Position numbers and translations under genes: made by a program
The notes under the pieces: model-generated
Seen by the model: only the letters and a program-made list of their open reading frames with translations
The model's database searches: none
What the model was told of the DNA's origin: nothing
Part shown: in pieces, positions 21,222 through 33,263 of the stretch
Layout: each line of letters begins with the position of its first letter
Position numbering within the stretch: the first letter of the stretch is position 1
Assembly (NCBI GenBank): GCA_030374765.1
Contig: JARGXX010000113.1
Coordinates: forward strand, 806,001 to 870,000
Direction: 5' to 3'
DNA: 64,000 bases
Origin: Agarophyton chilense
Taxonomy: Eukaryota; Rhodophyta; Florideophyceae; Gracilariales; Gracilariaceae

Positions 21222-21349
21222 AAAATATTTTTAGGTTTCGTCGTACCTTCACGGTTCACACGAGATTCCGAGAAAAATTGGACGCTCGTATACCTATTTA
21301 GTTTCAGGAAATCTCGCAAAGCAATACAGGATACCACTATTGGTCACAA

Positions 21350-21736
21350 ATGGAACGACCTAAAAGAAATACGCGTGGTGCGAGCGCCCCGCCAAGCCAT
21401 AAAGGTCCTAAAGGAGCCCCATCGGCTCAACTGATTTTGGAAAACCCCGAGGAGCTGCTTCGGCACCCTTGGGACAAAACCGTAAAGGTACATGGTCCGC
21501 CGCCTATGGCAACAGAACCTCAGAGAGAATTACCAATTGAGGTTGGACTGGAGGAGCTATGGCCTCAGCTCGAAGAGCGAGCGAAAGCGCTCGTCACCCT
21601 CGCGGTCGAGGATGCATTAACCTTAAAGGAGAAGTCGGATACCCGGATGGTTCCGCCCTCAATGGACGTCGATGCATCTACCCGTATTGTGGTTGACCGA
21701 GCAGCTCAAGAGCTATCGGATAGGATACCTAAAATT
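21350..21736 (+). mobile_element. Element C gag N-terminal part (fossil)
   Basis: It begins MERPKRNTRGASAPPSHKGP at an ATG about 130 bp after the primer-binding site. It is basic at first, then acidic and helical (EELWPQLEERAKALV). It runs into the insertion point of the element A array; the rest of the gag region lies beyond 43,683. No catalytic motif is expected here. Confidence 0.65.
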
Positions 21737-21741
21737 GTGAA
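21737..21741 (+). repeat. Target site duplication of element A array, left copy
   Basis: GTGAA lies directly before the first LTR; the same five bases follow the third LTR at 43678-43682. Confidence 0.85.
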
Positions 21742-22605
21742 TGAAGAGCAATGTCCTCCAGGGAGGTTTTTGGGGACTTACGTTTTTTCCGGAGCCTCCG
21801 GCGTGCAACCTCGTTATGAGTAGGAGTAGTCCGTTTTCACGGCGATGGCCGGAACGCCGGTGATGCACCGGCGGGACCGGGTGCCATGCACGTGGCCGCA
21901 GCGCCCGTGCGACACGTGGCCGCCAGATTGGCCTCTTTGTTAGACGGACATTTAGCTATTTAGGATAGACTTTATTTATTCTATTCTACGGTGACTACAG
22001 TACTTAGGCCGCCGGCCTCGCGGCCGCTGGTCCAGTAAAGTCTCCCCAACAAGGGTGATCTTGGTCTTCCAGATCTTGGCTCTGGGTCGAACGGCCTGCG
22101 CGGATATACAACTCCTTACGGAGGGATTTCCCGTGGTGCACGGCTTCCCAACCCCCTTGGACGTTCAAGCAGCCTTCGTGTGTTGGGTATCTATTCCCAC
22201 TTTCGTGTTTCAGCCCTTGTATACGGTTTGCTACACCCGGCAGTGCCAGCTATTCCCGAGTTCCCTCTTGCGACTCGTGGTCAACCTCGCCCTCTTGCCT
22301 CCGTTCCCATTTTCCTTCCCTTTTCCTCCCCTTCATTGGGCAATTCCCGCTCTTGCGGCTCGCACTGACACCTGTCGTGCTCGCCACTCTCGTGGGTTTT
22401 GCCTCCTCAGAGGATACGCAAGCACCGCTTCGGCGGATATTCTCGGCTTCTTTCAGCCTCCCTGCGCCCGTCGCGACGGTTCGGCTCCGGCTTACACCCG
22501 GCATTGCGCGCCGATCCCTGGGAGGGCTCTACCGCGCCGGTTACCTCGTGAGAGGAAGATCCGGACGTCTTCGTAGGTTTTCCCCCTTGGGGGCATTGTC
22601 CTACA
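21742..22605 (+). repeat. Element A LTR 1
   Basis: 864 bp, TGAAGAGC...CCTACA. It carries CACGTG boxes at 21889-21894 and 21913-21918 and an AT-rich core (TTTATTTATTC, about 21970). It differs from LTR 2 at about 16 and from LTR 3 at about 19 positions by eye. A 173-codon frame inside it (from 22055) recurs in all three LTRs and is not counted as a gene. Confidence 0.88.
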
Positions 22606-22608
22606 AAT

Positions 22609-22625
22609 TGGTCTCCCGACTTAGA
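22609..22625 (+). other. Element A unit 1 primer-binding site
   Basis: TGGTCTCCCGACTTAGA begins 3 bp after the LTR end. The same site follows LTR 2 at 33144. TGG would pair with a tRNA CCA end; the tRNA is not identified. Confidence 0.65.
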
Positions 22626-22728
22626 AGTCAAGACCGCTTGTGTCCTCTCTGAGGTTGTTTTCCGTTTAGCGGGTTTTCTCCGGTCTCACCGGTTTGCTTT
22701 CTATTCTTCCGTCGAGACGGTGTGGCCA

Positions 22729-24840
22729 ATGCCAAGGAAACCGCCTAGCATGGAGCCTCCTGCAACACGCAGCCGTTCCCGCCAAAGTGGTGATGCCAGG
22801 GGCACTGATGTTCTACAGGCCCTGGCTCCAACACCGGCTTCCCGGGAGATACCGGTCACCGGCACTGAAGACCCGCAGCCCGATTCCGGGTTAACGACCG
22901 TCGCAACGGTGGTTTCTCCGCCTCCGCGGTTGGTCGACCAAGCGCGGATTGTACGCTTGGAAGAGCAGCTCCGCTCCCTGCAGGCTGTTCACAATACCCT
23001 CTCGAGGGAGTTCACCTCTTTACGAGGAAGCCTCGCCAACCCTCCTACAAGTGAGCTAGCCGAGGATATCCGCGTATTGCGGTCGGACGTCAATACACTA
23101 CTCGAGTGTTTTGGCGCTCCGTCTTCCTTCGCAGAAGGTATGGAGAATCGCTTCGAGCGTCTCCGAAGCCGACTTGAGTCGGTCGAGAGGACGTTAACCT
23201 CGCCCGCGAACGCCGCTAGACCGGTTGTCTCTCATCGAGAGACCCAGTCGCGGAACTGGAAGAGCCGGAAGAACCGGGATTCTAACCGTAAGCACGGACA
23301 CCCGTCCGACTCATCATCTGAGTCGGACGGTAAACCGAGTGACTCGGAGAGTTCCGATTCGTTGGTGAGCGATGACCCAGAGGATCGTTATGGGCGCTCT
23401 TCCCGCTCTAATCGGTCCTCTGCCACCTACGGGGCCATCCGGCCGCGCCCCAAGGGTCGGCGACATCCGGGCCTCAAACCCTTGAAGCCCACCAACCCTC
23501 TGTACAGGACACTCCTGTCCTACCGGTATTACCGGCTAGAAGATTCCTCTTTAGGTTGGACACCGCGTGACACGGGTAAAGTGAAAGACTGCATCAAGCG
23601 GATGCAGCTTTCACTTCGTAACCAGTCGTTTACTGGGGATGATCCAATTCTGGTCTTGGATTTCCTACACCGCTTTGTAGTGGAAGCCGATACACTCGGA
23701 ATGAACGAAGGACAAGCCTACGTGGCGCTACCCTACTTTCTACGTGGTGTCGCTGAAGATCAGTTTTTGTCGGTTCGGGGCTCGTCGCCAGCCTCCGAAG
23801 GAGGTGTGACCTGCTGGCCCGAGGCCGTGCAGTACCTCCTGCGTTCCTACGCAACCAACTCCGCGATACAAGCGGCAATACTCGCTTTGCGAGACACTCG
23901 ATCACGCTCCGGCGAGCTCGAGACCGATTACTTGGTACGCCTGAATAAGGCTTTCCACCGTTGTGGTAATGTATACCCCGCTGGGGAACGCTGTACGATG
24001 TTCATTGATGGCTTGGATCCAGCCATCAAGACTCTTGTCGCCCGTTACAGGGAACAAGAGCCGAAGGTGACCTACCTTGAACTCGTACAGTTTGCCCGCG
24101 CAGAGGGAGATGCACTACGTGCACGCAATCCGGGAACCCGGTCGAAGGCCGCTAAGGCATTGCTGCTTGAGTCGGACTCTTCATCACCGTCATTTGCGAC
24201 GGATGGCATCCCCAAACAGGGTTATGACAATATGAATGTCATCCATCACGATGGTTTATCTATTCCGACAACGGAATTACCGTCTACGACGGATGGCTCG
24301 GTTGACTCAACCGCAAGGGACACGGAGAACGGGCAGGTCTTTTATCTTAATGACCGCTGCACTCCGGCCCCCCTTATGCCGTACTCGAACGGAATGACAC
24401 GAAGTCAGCGCCCTGGATGGGTTGGAAACCCGGAACCCAGAAGATACACTGATGCTCGGAATGCCGTACCGCGAAACGCGGAAGTGACGTTGGTATGCCA
24501 CTTGTGCTACGAGCGCGGGCACACCTCCCCGCAATGCCTTTTATCGCTACGCGATATGGCGCGAGTGGTGGATAATTACGAAGCCCTCTCCCCGCGGGAG
24601 AAGGGCTCCGTGCCACTCACGTCATATCTCCGCGCGAAGACGGACTTCCCCAACGCATTGGCTCACACCCCGAATTCTCGGTACAAACCGGCTCAGTCGG
24701 CACGCGCCGCACCAGCGCCAAACCACGCTGGTGGATCTCAACCCGCTCCTGCGGTAGCTACCGTGCAACGGAATCATGCACTCGTTGCCGAGGAAGTCGG
24801 GCCTTCGCCAGACCAGTACCCTGTACAGGGAAAAGAATAG
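22729..24840 (+). mobile_element. Element A unit 1 gag (fossil element part)
   Basis: The first ATG is at 22729. The order is a basic, Pro-rich start; a coiled-coil-like segment (ARIVRLEEQLRSLQAVHN); a Ser/Asp-rich linker containing a perfect 12-bp DNA hairpin (23302-23330); a capsid-like core (PLYRTLLSYRYYRLE...EAVQYLLRSYATNSA); and a CCHC zinc knuckle, CHLCYERGHTSPQC, near 24,500. Sequence and layout parallel the gag of element B. This region looks whole in unit 1. Confidence 0.85.
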
Positions 24841-24875
24841 AGGGAGTCTCCCCTTCGGGAGAGGCGTCCTCAGAG

Positions 24876-27800
24876 TTGAGGCTGACGACGCCCGAGGCGC
24901 CGATGCCTCGCTCCCCGGTGAAAATCCTGACAAGGAAGGACACCGCAGACGCGGACTCTAAACACCTCGGTGTTTTGCGTCGACCGTGGATACGGATTAG
25001 AAATAACCGGATCCCGGATAGAGTCTTGGTAATGGCCAAGCGTAACTACAAGGTTTACGCTGACCTTGGTCTGCACACGCAGTTTATGGTGAGATATCTC
25101 ACTGTCCTGGATACAGGTGCTGGGCCGAACTTTATTGTGGAATCTGTTTTACCCCCGCCATTGCGGTCACTCATCCGTTCTGAAACGGTATCCGACGTCT
25201 CAGACGCCAATAACAACCCGTTAAAAACGGTTGGTGTGATCGACCTGGTCGTCAGGCTAGGGCGGATGGTGGTTAAACTAACTTTTATTGTGTGCCGCTC
25301 GCTGGCCGCGCCAGTTATACTGGGATGTGACTACTGCGAAAGGTTTGTCGACGCCATCCGCCCACGCCTTAAGCAGGTGGAACTTGAGGACGGATCGACC
25401 GTCCCCATTGTTCGTCAACCGCTGAAGCGGGCATCGAGGAAACACGTCCTTCTACCTGCTGCGCAGGAACCCACACCGGCGAACCGGGATTCTACGAAGC
25501 TACGCGTTGCCTCGTCAGTTACCATACCCCCGGAGAGCCAGGTTATGGTTTCAGTCAATTCCCGTCAACACGGTCTTCGGGTTGTTCAGCCCTTGCCATC
25601 GTTGTACGAGAAATTTCAGTTAACCGTTGCGAACGGAATCGTGCAACTCACGCCGAATTCTCCTTTCAGGGTGTTGGTTGCCAATCTGGGAAAGGCTCCC
25701 CAGACGCTGGCAAAGAACCAAGTCATTGGGTCTGTGACGCCGCACCCGCTCGCGATGCTCCCTACCAAGGTGACGGCTGCCGAAGTACTCGGAATAACTC
25801 CCTCCACCGAGGATGGTCTCCCGGTATCCGGTGCAGAAACCTCCGGGGAGGCACAGCAGTTGGCGCTCGATAAAACCGTCAAGACGGATGCATTTCCGAC
25901 CTCGACGGTTCCCACACCTGACACCAGAGCACAGCCTACGAGCTACAATAAGATAGACCCGATCAAGGCCCTCGAGGACCTGGACCTGAGTCACGTACCG
26001 GTCTCACACCGGGACCGCTTACGCGGAATGCTACGCGAGTTTACCACAATATGGGACGGCTCACTGGGTGAGATCAATACAATCGAACATCGGATAGACT
26101 TGCTACCGGACGCACGTCCGGTTGCACAACCCCCTTACAGGGCGGGACCGAAAGCTCGGGAGGAGGAAGAATTTCAGGTGGACAAGATGCTCCGTGCTGG
26201 AGTCATCGAGCCCGCCCAATCTCCTTGGGCTTCACCGGTGGTGCTGGCCCTCAAGGCTGACGGCACGTGGCGGTTTTGCGTTGACTACCGCCGCCTCAAT
26301 GCTGTCACCGTGAGGGACACCTACCCGATTCCGCGCAGGGACGAGTGTATAGACTCGCTCGGGGACGCTACCGTGTTTACGGCTCTGGGTGCTAACTGGG
26401 GCTACTGGCAAGTCCCAGTCCGAGAAAAGGACCGAGACAAAACTGCGTTTGTTTGCCACTCGGGTTCCTACCGCTTCAAGCGGATGCCGTTTGGTTTAAC
26501 CAATGCACCGGCCACCTTTCAAAGGGCAATAGACATACTGATGTCGCGTTTCAAGTGGCGCACGTGCCTTGTCTACTTGGACGACATCATTGTCTTTTCC
26601 AGAAACCTGGACGATCACCTGACCCACGTGCGGGACGTGATGACCGTACTGCGAGACGCAGGAATAACACTCAAGTTGAGGAAGTGCGAGTTCTTCACCG
26701 ACACGGTGAAGTATCTCGGGCACGTAATCCGTCCAGGACGGTTAATGATCGAACAAGTTCGTATCAAGTCCCTCTGCGAGGCGAAGGAGCCCCGTACTCA
26801 AACGGAGCTCCGATCCTTTTTAGGTCTGTTCAACGTCTATCAACGGTTTATACCGAGTTTCTCGGATATCGCCGCTCCGCTAAACGCGCTACTGCGGAAG
26901 GGCCAGCCACCAAAGCTTGCGCCATTTACCACCGAGCAGTCGGAATCTTTTCGCTCCTTGATTAAGGCAGTTACGACAGCTCCCATCCTATCCTTTCCCA
27001 AATCTGGGATTCCCTACTCCATCGACACCGACGCCAGCGACCACCAGATGGGCTGCGCACTGTTCCAAACCACCCCCGAGGGGGAACGCAAACCAATTGG
27101 CTATTGGTCCCGCACGCTGAACGTCCACGAGCGCAACTACTCGTTCTCCGAGAAGGAGTGCCTCGCAGTGGTCTGGGCGCTATCCACTCTGCGCCCATAC
27201 CTCATGGGCGTTCATTTCAACGTGTACACGGACCATGCCTCGTTGAGGTGACTGCTGAACATCGCAGATCCTTCTGGCCTCTTAATGCGGTGGCGCCTCC
27301 GCTTAGCGGAATTCGACTTCGAGGTCGTCTACAAAAAGGGTGTCCAGAACACCCAAGCAGACGCCCTCTCTCGATTACCTACGACAGGTGAAGCACTTGC
27401 CGACCCGGAGGTCGACGAGATCCCGTGCTTTACCTTGGAAGGGGAAACACCGACGGAGTCGGATTGGCCCAAGACCGGGGAAGACACCATGGAAATGGAT
27501 GAGCTACTCGCAGCGCGCGAGAATGAAACACCCGTACCCGGGACCTTTGTACCCATCTCCACCGAGGAGATGATCCGAGAACAGTTCGGCGACCCGCTCT
27601 GCACGCGCATACGGGCTCGCCTAAACGGTGGAGAGGACCTCCCGTTCGAGGTAAACGACATCGGTTACCTCGTCCGGACGGTGGACCACCGATCCCAGAT
27701 CGTGGTCCCCCACACCCTACAAACCAGGGTGCTTCACCTCTCACACTACCCGACCCTCGGGGGACACTCCGGTGGGAGAAAACTTTATCTAACCCTGCGA

Positions 27801-30122
27801 AGGGACTTTTATTGGCCCGCTATGGCGGTTGATTGCTACGCTACGGTGCAGTTCTGCACCCAATGCGCAAAGAACCGGGTGAAACTCCGGAAGCACTCCA
27901 AACGGATGAAGCTTTTCCCCGCAAGGGCGCCCCTCGAGTTTGTCGCAATCGACATTCTCGGGCCTCTACTCAAGACGCGCAAGGAAAACAAGTTCCTCTT
28001 GGTTATCACTGACCGCTTTTCGAAGCTGTTGCGCACCGTACCTTTACGGAAGATCACCGCTTTCACGATTGCGAACACCTTCGTTACGCACTGGGCGTTC
28101 GTTTATGGCCCTCCGATAGAGGTTCTATCCGATAACGGTAAGCTGTTCGCCTCTAAGTTCTTTCAGAACGTCTGCCGCATCTTCGACGTCAAGAACCTGT
28201 TTACTACCACCTACCCCCTGCAAACAAACGGGCAGGTGGAACGCTTCAACCGCACCCTACTCGCGTCGCTACGCTCCTACGTATCCGATCACCCAATGAC
28301 GTGGGACATTTATTGTGATGCTATCACCTACGCCTACAACACGCAGGTTCACCGGACAACCGGTCTGACTCCCTTCGAGCTTGTGCTCTCCAGAACACCC
28401 CCGACAGTGCCGGTCGAACCCCAACACAGGGTCAACTCTTTTCCATCCTTGGGTCAATACCGCCTCAAGTGGAAGAACTGGATTACAAAGCTCGTACCGG
28501 TCGCCCGGAAGTCCATGGAACGTGCCCAGGCCGCCTACAAGCGGGATTTTGATAACCGATTACGCGGACCACTACCGTCACCGCCCAAGCCGGGAACCTA
28601 CGTGTTCGTTCGCCGGGAGTACTACAACCCCCGGACCGACAAGCGTCACAAGCTCTCGCCTGTCGCTGAAGGTCCGTTCCGGGTCGTTTCCTCCCTCCCC
28701 GGCACCGTTGTGGTGGACAAAAACGGCGACCACGAACGTCTTTCACAAGACGGCATCGTAGCCGCCCCACCGCCGCAGGCGGAAAACGCATCAGCCCCCG
28801 TCAAAACGGCCTCGGATACCACAGGGACAACGGTGGCACCACGCCCCGCCGTGGTACCGCACCCCTCACGGGGTCTCTCCGATATAAAGACTTTATCGGA
28901 ACCACCGGCAATGCCGGAAACACCTGGCCCTCGTGGCCAGCTACCCTTACGGGCGACGCGCAGCGGTATTTATACCCGCCATGCGGTTAGCCCACCAGCA
29001 CCCGTCGCTCCGTCTAAGGAGGGGGAGGGGACCCGCTCAATCGCGGAATCATCGCCGTCGCAACGGAAGTTTAACCGGACACCACGGGCAAGGCCCCCGA
29101 GCGGGCAACCGGCATCGTCGCCGGACGCCAATCCGCTCCCGCGGGACGCGGCGGTCAACCCGACCGCCACGCAACCCCGCAAGGGGAACCAAGGCGCTCG
29201 AAGACCCGAAGCCGGGAAGCGAGACCCTACGGACGCTCCGCATCGCGTGGAAGCAACTGAGGGCTCCCCGCACATTCGCAGTCGCACACCGAGCGTTTTG
29301 GTCGATACCGGTACTCCGGCGGGCGCTGCGCAAGCAGGTCTAGCGAGCCACTCCGTTGGGAACGGTACGAACCCCATGGGGGAAAAGAGACGCGAGGAGA
29401 AGTCGAAAACCGCCTCCCTTGCCGAACAATCGGAGCCAACCGTCCGCGACGGTCCGACCACCCGTCCTCAAGGTCACGTGACCCGGGCGGGAGATCGGAC
29501 CAATGGGCACCCGGCATCCCGGTCATTGGCTAACAGCCACCCCGCGGAGGCGGATCGCCGGGACGGTGAACCACTCACCGCCCACGGCGCACCGCACAGC
29601 AGAAACTGCCCACCAATGGGAACGCCGCATGCCGCAAATCAAGCGGAGGCCTCCGGCGAACTGTCACCAAGAGGGAAGGACCCCCGCAAACTCGTGGTAA
29701 GAGCGGACTTCAGGGAAGCCCCTACCGCCCAACGGAAACACAACCCGGGCGCGCCGGCAACTTCGGCGAAGCGGTACGGCAGCCCCGGCAACCCGGCAAC
29801 AACAAATGCAGAGCGGAATGACAAACCGGGTGACCCGAAACAGGCGACGACGAGCCCAGCACCACGCAACGCTGAGGCTCGGTTCACCACCACCCGGCAA
29901 GGCCGGCAAGTTTACGTGCAGGAGTACGTCCTCGACCAAATCGTCGGACATAGCTACGATGAGTACGGGGTGCTCCAGTACCGGATCCGCTGGTACGGAT
30001 ACGGGCCAGAGTGGGACACCCCGGAGCCCATCGAGCACCTCCCGCGCTCCGCGGTAATGCGATACCACCGCCTTGCAGGGACTGCACTCCCAACCACGCT
30101 GGTAAACGCCCAAGAGGGATAA
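24876..30122 (+). mobile_element. Element A unit 1 pol region, Ty3 order with chromodomain (fossil)
   Basis: Domains in order: aspartic protease (LDTGAGPNFI, about 25,110); reverse transcriptase with VDYRRLN and YLDDIIVFS (about 26,570); RNase H (SIDTDASDHQ, about 27,020); integrase zinc finger (HLSHYPTLGGHSGG...CTQCAK, about 27,740-27,880) and DDE core (VAIDILG, SDNGK, NGQVERFNRTL); a linker of about 400 residues rich in Pro, Arg, Gly and Thr; and a C-terminal chromodomain (VLDQIVGHSYDEYG...YRIRWYGYGPEWDTPEP, about 29,900-30,070). It lies in a different frame from gag, as is common in the group. It appears broken at least once. Confidence 0.88.
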
Positions 30123-30454
30123 ACCGTGAACACGGAATGGAATGGCTGGTGGCGCCCGCCGCCATCTCCGTCCATGCCCCAACGCATGGAAGGAAGCAAC
30201 CGCTCACGCTATCCCAACGTCGTTGGTGGTCGTGCCAGTTACCTGGTCCGCGCGCGAAGCGCCCACCGTTAAACACGGAACTCCCAGCTAGGCTGGTTCC
30301 CTGCAACGCCGGAACCCCGGTTGAAGGCCGGTACCGCGGAAAGAAAGAAGTGGACTTGAGAAAGGGCGTCGGAAAGGCGACCCTCTTCTTCTATTTCTCA
30401 CTACTGGCAAGGGCGCCCTAGTGGCGCCGCCCTACATTCTACCGGAAGCTCCAG

Positions 30455-32230
30455 TCATTCCTCCGCACGAGGTGGACCCCCACCCAGGCGGTTGGCTAAG
30501 GCATCCCGCATGGCGGCCACATCACCCGAGATCTCGGAAGGGCGAAGCCCCACCTCCCGAAGGAAGCGCGCGATGACCTCGCCCCGCTCCGCGCCAGCGG
30601 CAGTTGCGGGCGGGCCCGCCACCGATGGAGTCGGATAGGAATCCGTTCGCACGGCATCAGCAGCCCCGGATGGAGCCGCACCACCGTATTCAACGGACTC
30701 CTCACCGGCCTCGCCGGACCCGTCATCCTCCATCGGAGCGTAACCCGGATCCTCCGGTTCGTTGTCGACCATCGGGTCACCATCCGCATAGTCGCGGTAA
30801 TAGTCGCTCGAGTCGACATACCCTCGCGGGTGGTCGGCCGGGACTTCACGCGGCGCATGCCGGTTGGCTTCCGCTTCCTCGCGGCTGATCTCGTGGTACT
30901 ACCAGTGGTCGAAGTAGATGAAATCCCCCGCTAGCGCGGTATTCCTCCCGAATCCGGGGCCAGACCCGCGACGCGGTTGAATGCGTTGGGAGTTCTCCAG
31001 CGGGACCTCATCTTACTGGACCCCCTCCACAAAGTCGATGAGGCCCAGCATCTCTTCTCCGTTCGCCTCGCCCCCGAGGGGGATGCGCATGTCCAAACGG
31101 CGGATCACAGCCCGCACAGGCGGTGGCACGTACCACAATCGGTATTGGTCGTACGCCTCAGCGAGGATAAAAGCCGCGGTGCGGACGGCCCATTCGCTTA
31201 CCACGACGGACCACCACCCCGACTGGGGATCGTTCAAGAACGACGACCCTACATAGGTGAAGACTGGAGGCAGTTCAATGAAGCAACCCCAGCACGCCTC
31301 CAAGGAGGACCACCAGTCTGGGAGACTGACGTACCGACCACGTCGGTGAGCAGGCGCGATGCGCTCAATCTACGTGTTCTGGTACGGTACGAAATACCCG
31401 GTCCGGGCCCGCCAACGCCGCTCATCGCGGATGGAGTTCTGAAGGAAGTTCGAGCGCGACTGCCGCGGTTGGTAGCGGAACTTTGCCCTAAGAATCGGTC
31501 GTACCCAGCAAAGGGCTTCTTGCCGAACGATCGGTGTGCCCCTCCAAGCGAGGGTTTCCAATCCGTTAAGACGGTCACAGTACGACATTTCCCCGCGAGT
31601 GCGGTAAAGGTGGACGTCGAATTCGACCTCTGGCGGTATCGGGAACTCGAAAGGCGCCCGATGGTGCCTGAGATAAGCGATCCGCACAAGCGCAGCCTGA
31701 GCCTCCGCACAGGATTCACCGCGTCGGCGGAGTATGTGGTGTACAGGGATTGTGATACGATTACGCCAATCCCAGGACATGGTCACCACGCCAAGCAGGT
31801 CGCCCGGGAGCATCTCCGAATTATCGGTGTAGGATTGGATCAAATCCTGGTCGCGGACAGCCAATGGGTGAAACCAAGGCGCATACCGCAACATCGCGGA
31901 GCCATGCCGAATTCTCGGATTTGCACCCACAAGGGCGTCGTAGGTCGGCCACTGCGGTGGGTCCGCCTGTCCGCGAAAGCGGGCGCCAATACGGCGGTTC
32001 TCGTACGCGAGGTTAGTAACATCACCAGGGTGGGGCGCGGACCGGAAGCCGGTGGAACCGCCAAGGGCGGGAGTCGCGGATGTGTTATGACGGTCGGGGT
32101 TGGACATGGTGCGTGTTGGTGTGCTGTGGTTAGAATCGGATGCGAAGAGCGTGCGTGGGATCCTTGGGGAAGGTGTGTTGGCTTCCGGAGACCCGGTGTT
32201 GGACGCGCTCTTATCATGACGAGCTGCCAT
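30455..32230 (-). mobile_element. Element A unit 1 antisense cassette (fossil)
   Basis: It lies between the chromodomain and LTR 2, read opposite to gag-pol, beginning 46 bp inside the LTR (MAARHDKSASNTGS). Its blocks match the antisense cassette of element B in order: APWFHPLAVRDQDLIQSYT, SWDWRNR, LRAKFRYQPR, RTGYFVPYQ, YVGSSFLNDPQSGWWSVVV, WYVPP, and a final short helical block (RFLREVGLRPSEISGD). No known domain is recognised. It has a few breaks. The 330 bp between it and the chromodomain end hold small hairpins and no gene. Confidence 0.75.
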
Positions 32231-32264
32231 GCCGACTTCCTCTTCGAGGTGTTCGCCCTGTCTT

Positions 32265-32276
32265 AAGGGGAGGATA
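32265..32276 (+). other. Element A polypurine tract before LTR 2
   Basis: AAGGGGAGGATA abuts LTR 2; the same sequence abuts LTR 3 at 42802-42813. This is the expected plus-strand primer site. Confidence 0.7.
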
Positions 32277-33140
32277 TGAAGAGCAACGTCCTCCAGGGAG
32301 GTTTTTGGGGACTTAGGTTTTTTCCGGAGCCTCCGGCGTGCAACCTCGTTATGAGTAGGAGTAGTCCGTTTTCAAGGTGATGGCCGGAACGCCGGTGATG
32401 CACCGGCGGGACCGGGTGCCATACACGTGGCCGCAGCGCCCGCGCGACACGTGGCTGCCAGATTGGCCCCTTTGTTAGACGGACATTTAGCTATTTAGGA
32501 TAGACTTTATTTATTCTATTCTACGGTGACTACAGTACTTAGGCCGCCGGCCTCGCGGCCGCCGGTCCAGTAAAGTCTCCCCAACAAGGGTGATCTTGGT
32601 CTTCCAGATCTTGGCTCTGGGTCGAACGGCCTGCGCGGATATACAGCTCCTTAAGGAGGGATTTCCCGTGGTGCACGGCTTCCCAACCCCCTTGGACGTT
32701 CAAGCAGCCTTCTTGTGTTGGGTATCTATTCCCACTTTCGTGGTTCAGCCCTTGTATACGGTTTGCTACACCCGGCAGTGCCGGCTATTCCCGAGTCCCC
32801 TCTTGCGACTCGTGGTCAACCTCGCCCTCTTGCCTCCGTTCCCATTTTCCTTCCCTTTTCCTCCCCTTCATTGGGCAATTCCCGCTCTTGCGGCTCGCAC
32901 TGACACCTGTCGTGCTCGCCACTCTCGTGGGTTTTGCCTCCTCAGAGGATACGCAAGCACCGCTTCGGCGGATATTCTCGGCTTCTTTCAGCCTCCCTGC
33001 GCCCGTCGCGACGGTTCGGCTCCGGCTTACACCCGGCATTGTGCGCCGATCCCTGGGAGGGCTCTACCGCGCCGGTTACCTCGTGAGAGGAAGATCCGGA
33101 CGTCTTCGTAGGTTTTCCCCCTTGGGGGCATTGTCCTACA
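32277..33140 (+). repeat. Element A LTR 2 (shared middle LTR)
   Basis: 864 bp. Over its first 520 bp it carries the LTR 3 variants at nearly all positions where LTR 1 and LTR 3 differ. At the two differing positions near its right end it agrees with LTR 1. It serves as 3' LTR of unit 1 and 5' LTR of unit 2. Confidence 0.88.
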
Positions 33141-33263
33141 AATTGGTCTCCCGACTTAGAAGTCAAGACCGCTTGTGTCCTCTCTGAGGTTGTTTTCCGT
33201 TTAGCGGGTTTTCTCCGGTCTCACCGGTTTGCTTTCTATTCTTCCGTCGAGACGGTGTGGCCA

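Noticed and set aside
22055-22576. A 173-codon frame occurring three times (also 32590 and 43127)
   Set aside because: It lies wholly inside the LTRs and is triplicated only because the LTR is. It shows no domain and overlaps promoter-type sequence.
30977-32266. A 429-codon plus-strand frame opposite the antisense cassette (repeated at 41514-42803)
   Set aside because: It lies on the sense strand over the antisense cassette; only the minus-strand reading matches the cassette of element B, so this is a shadow frame in GC-rich sequence.
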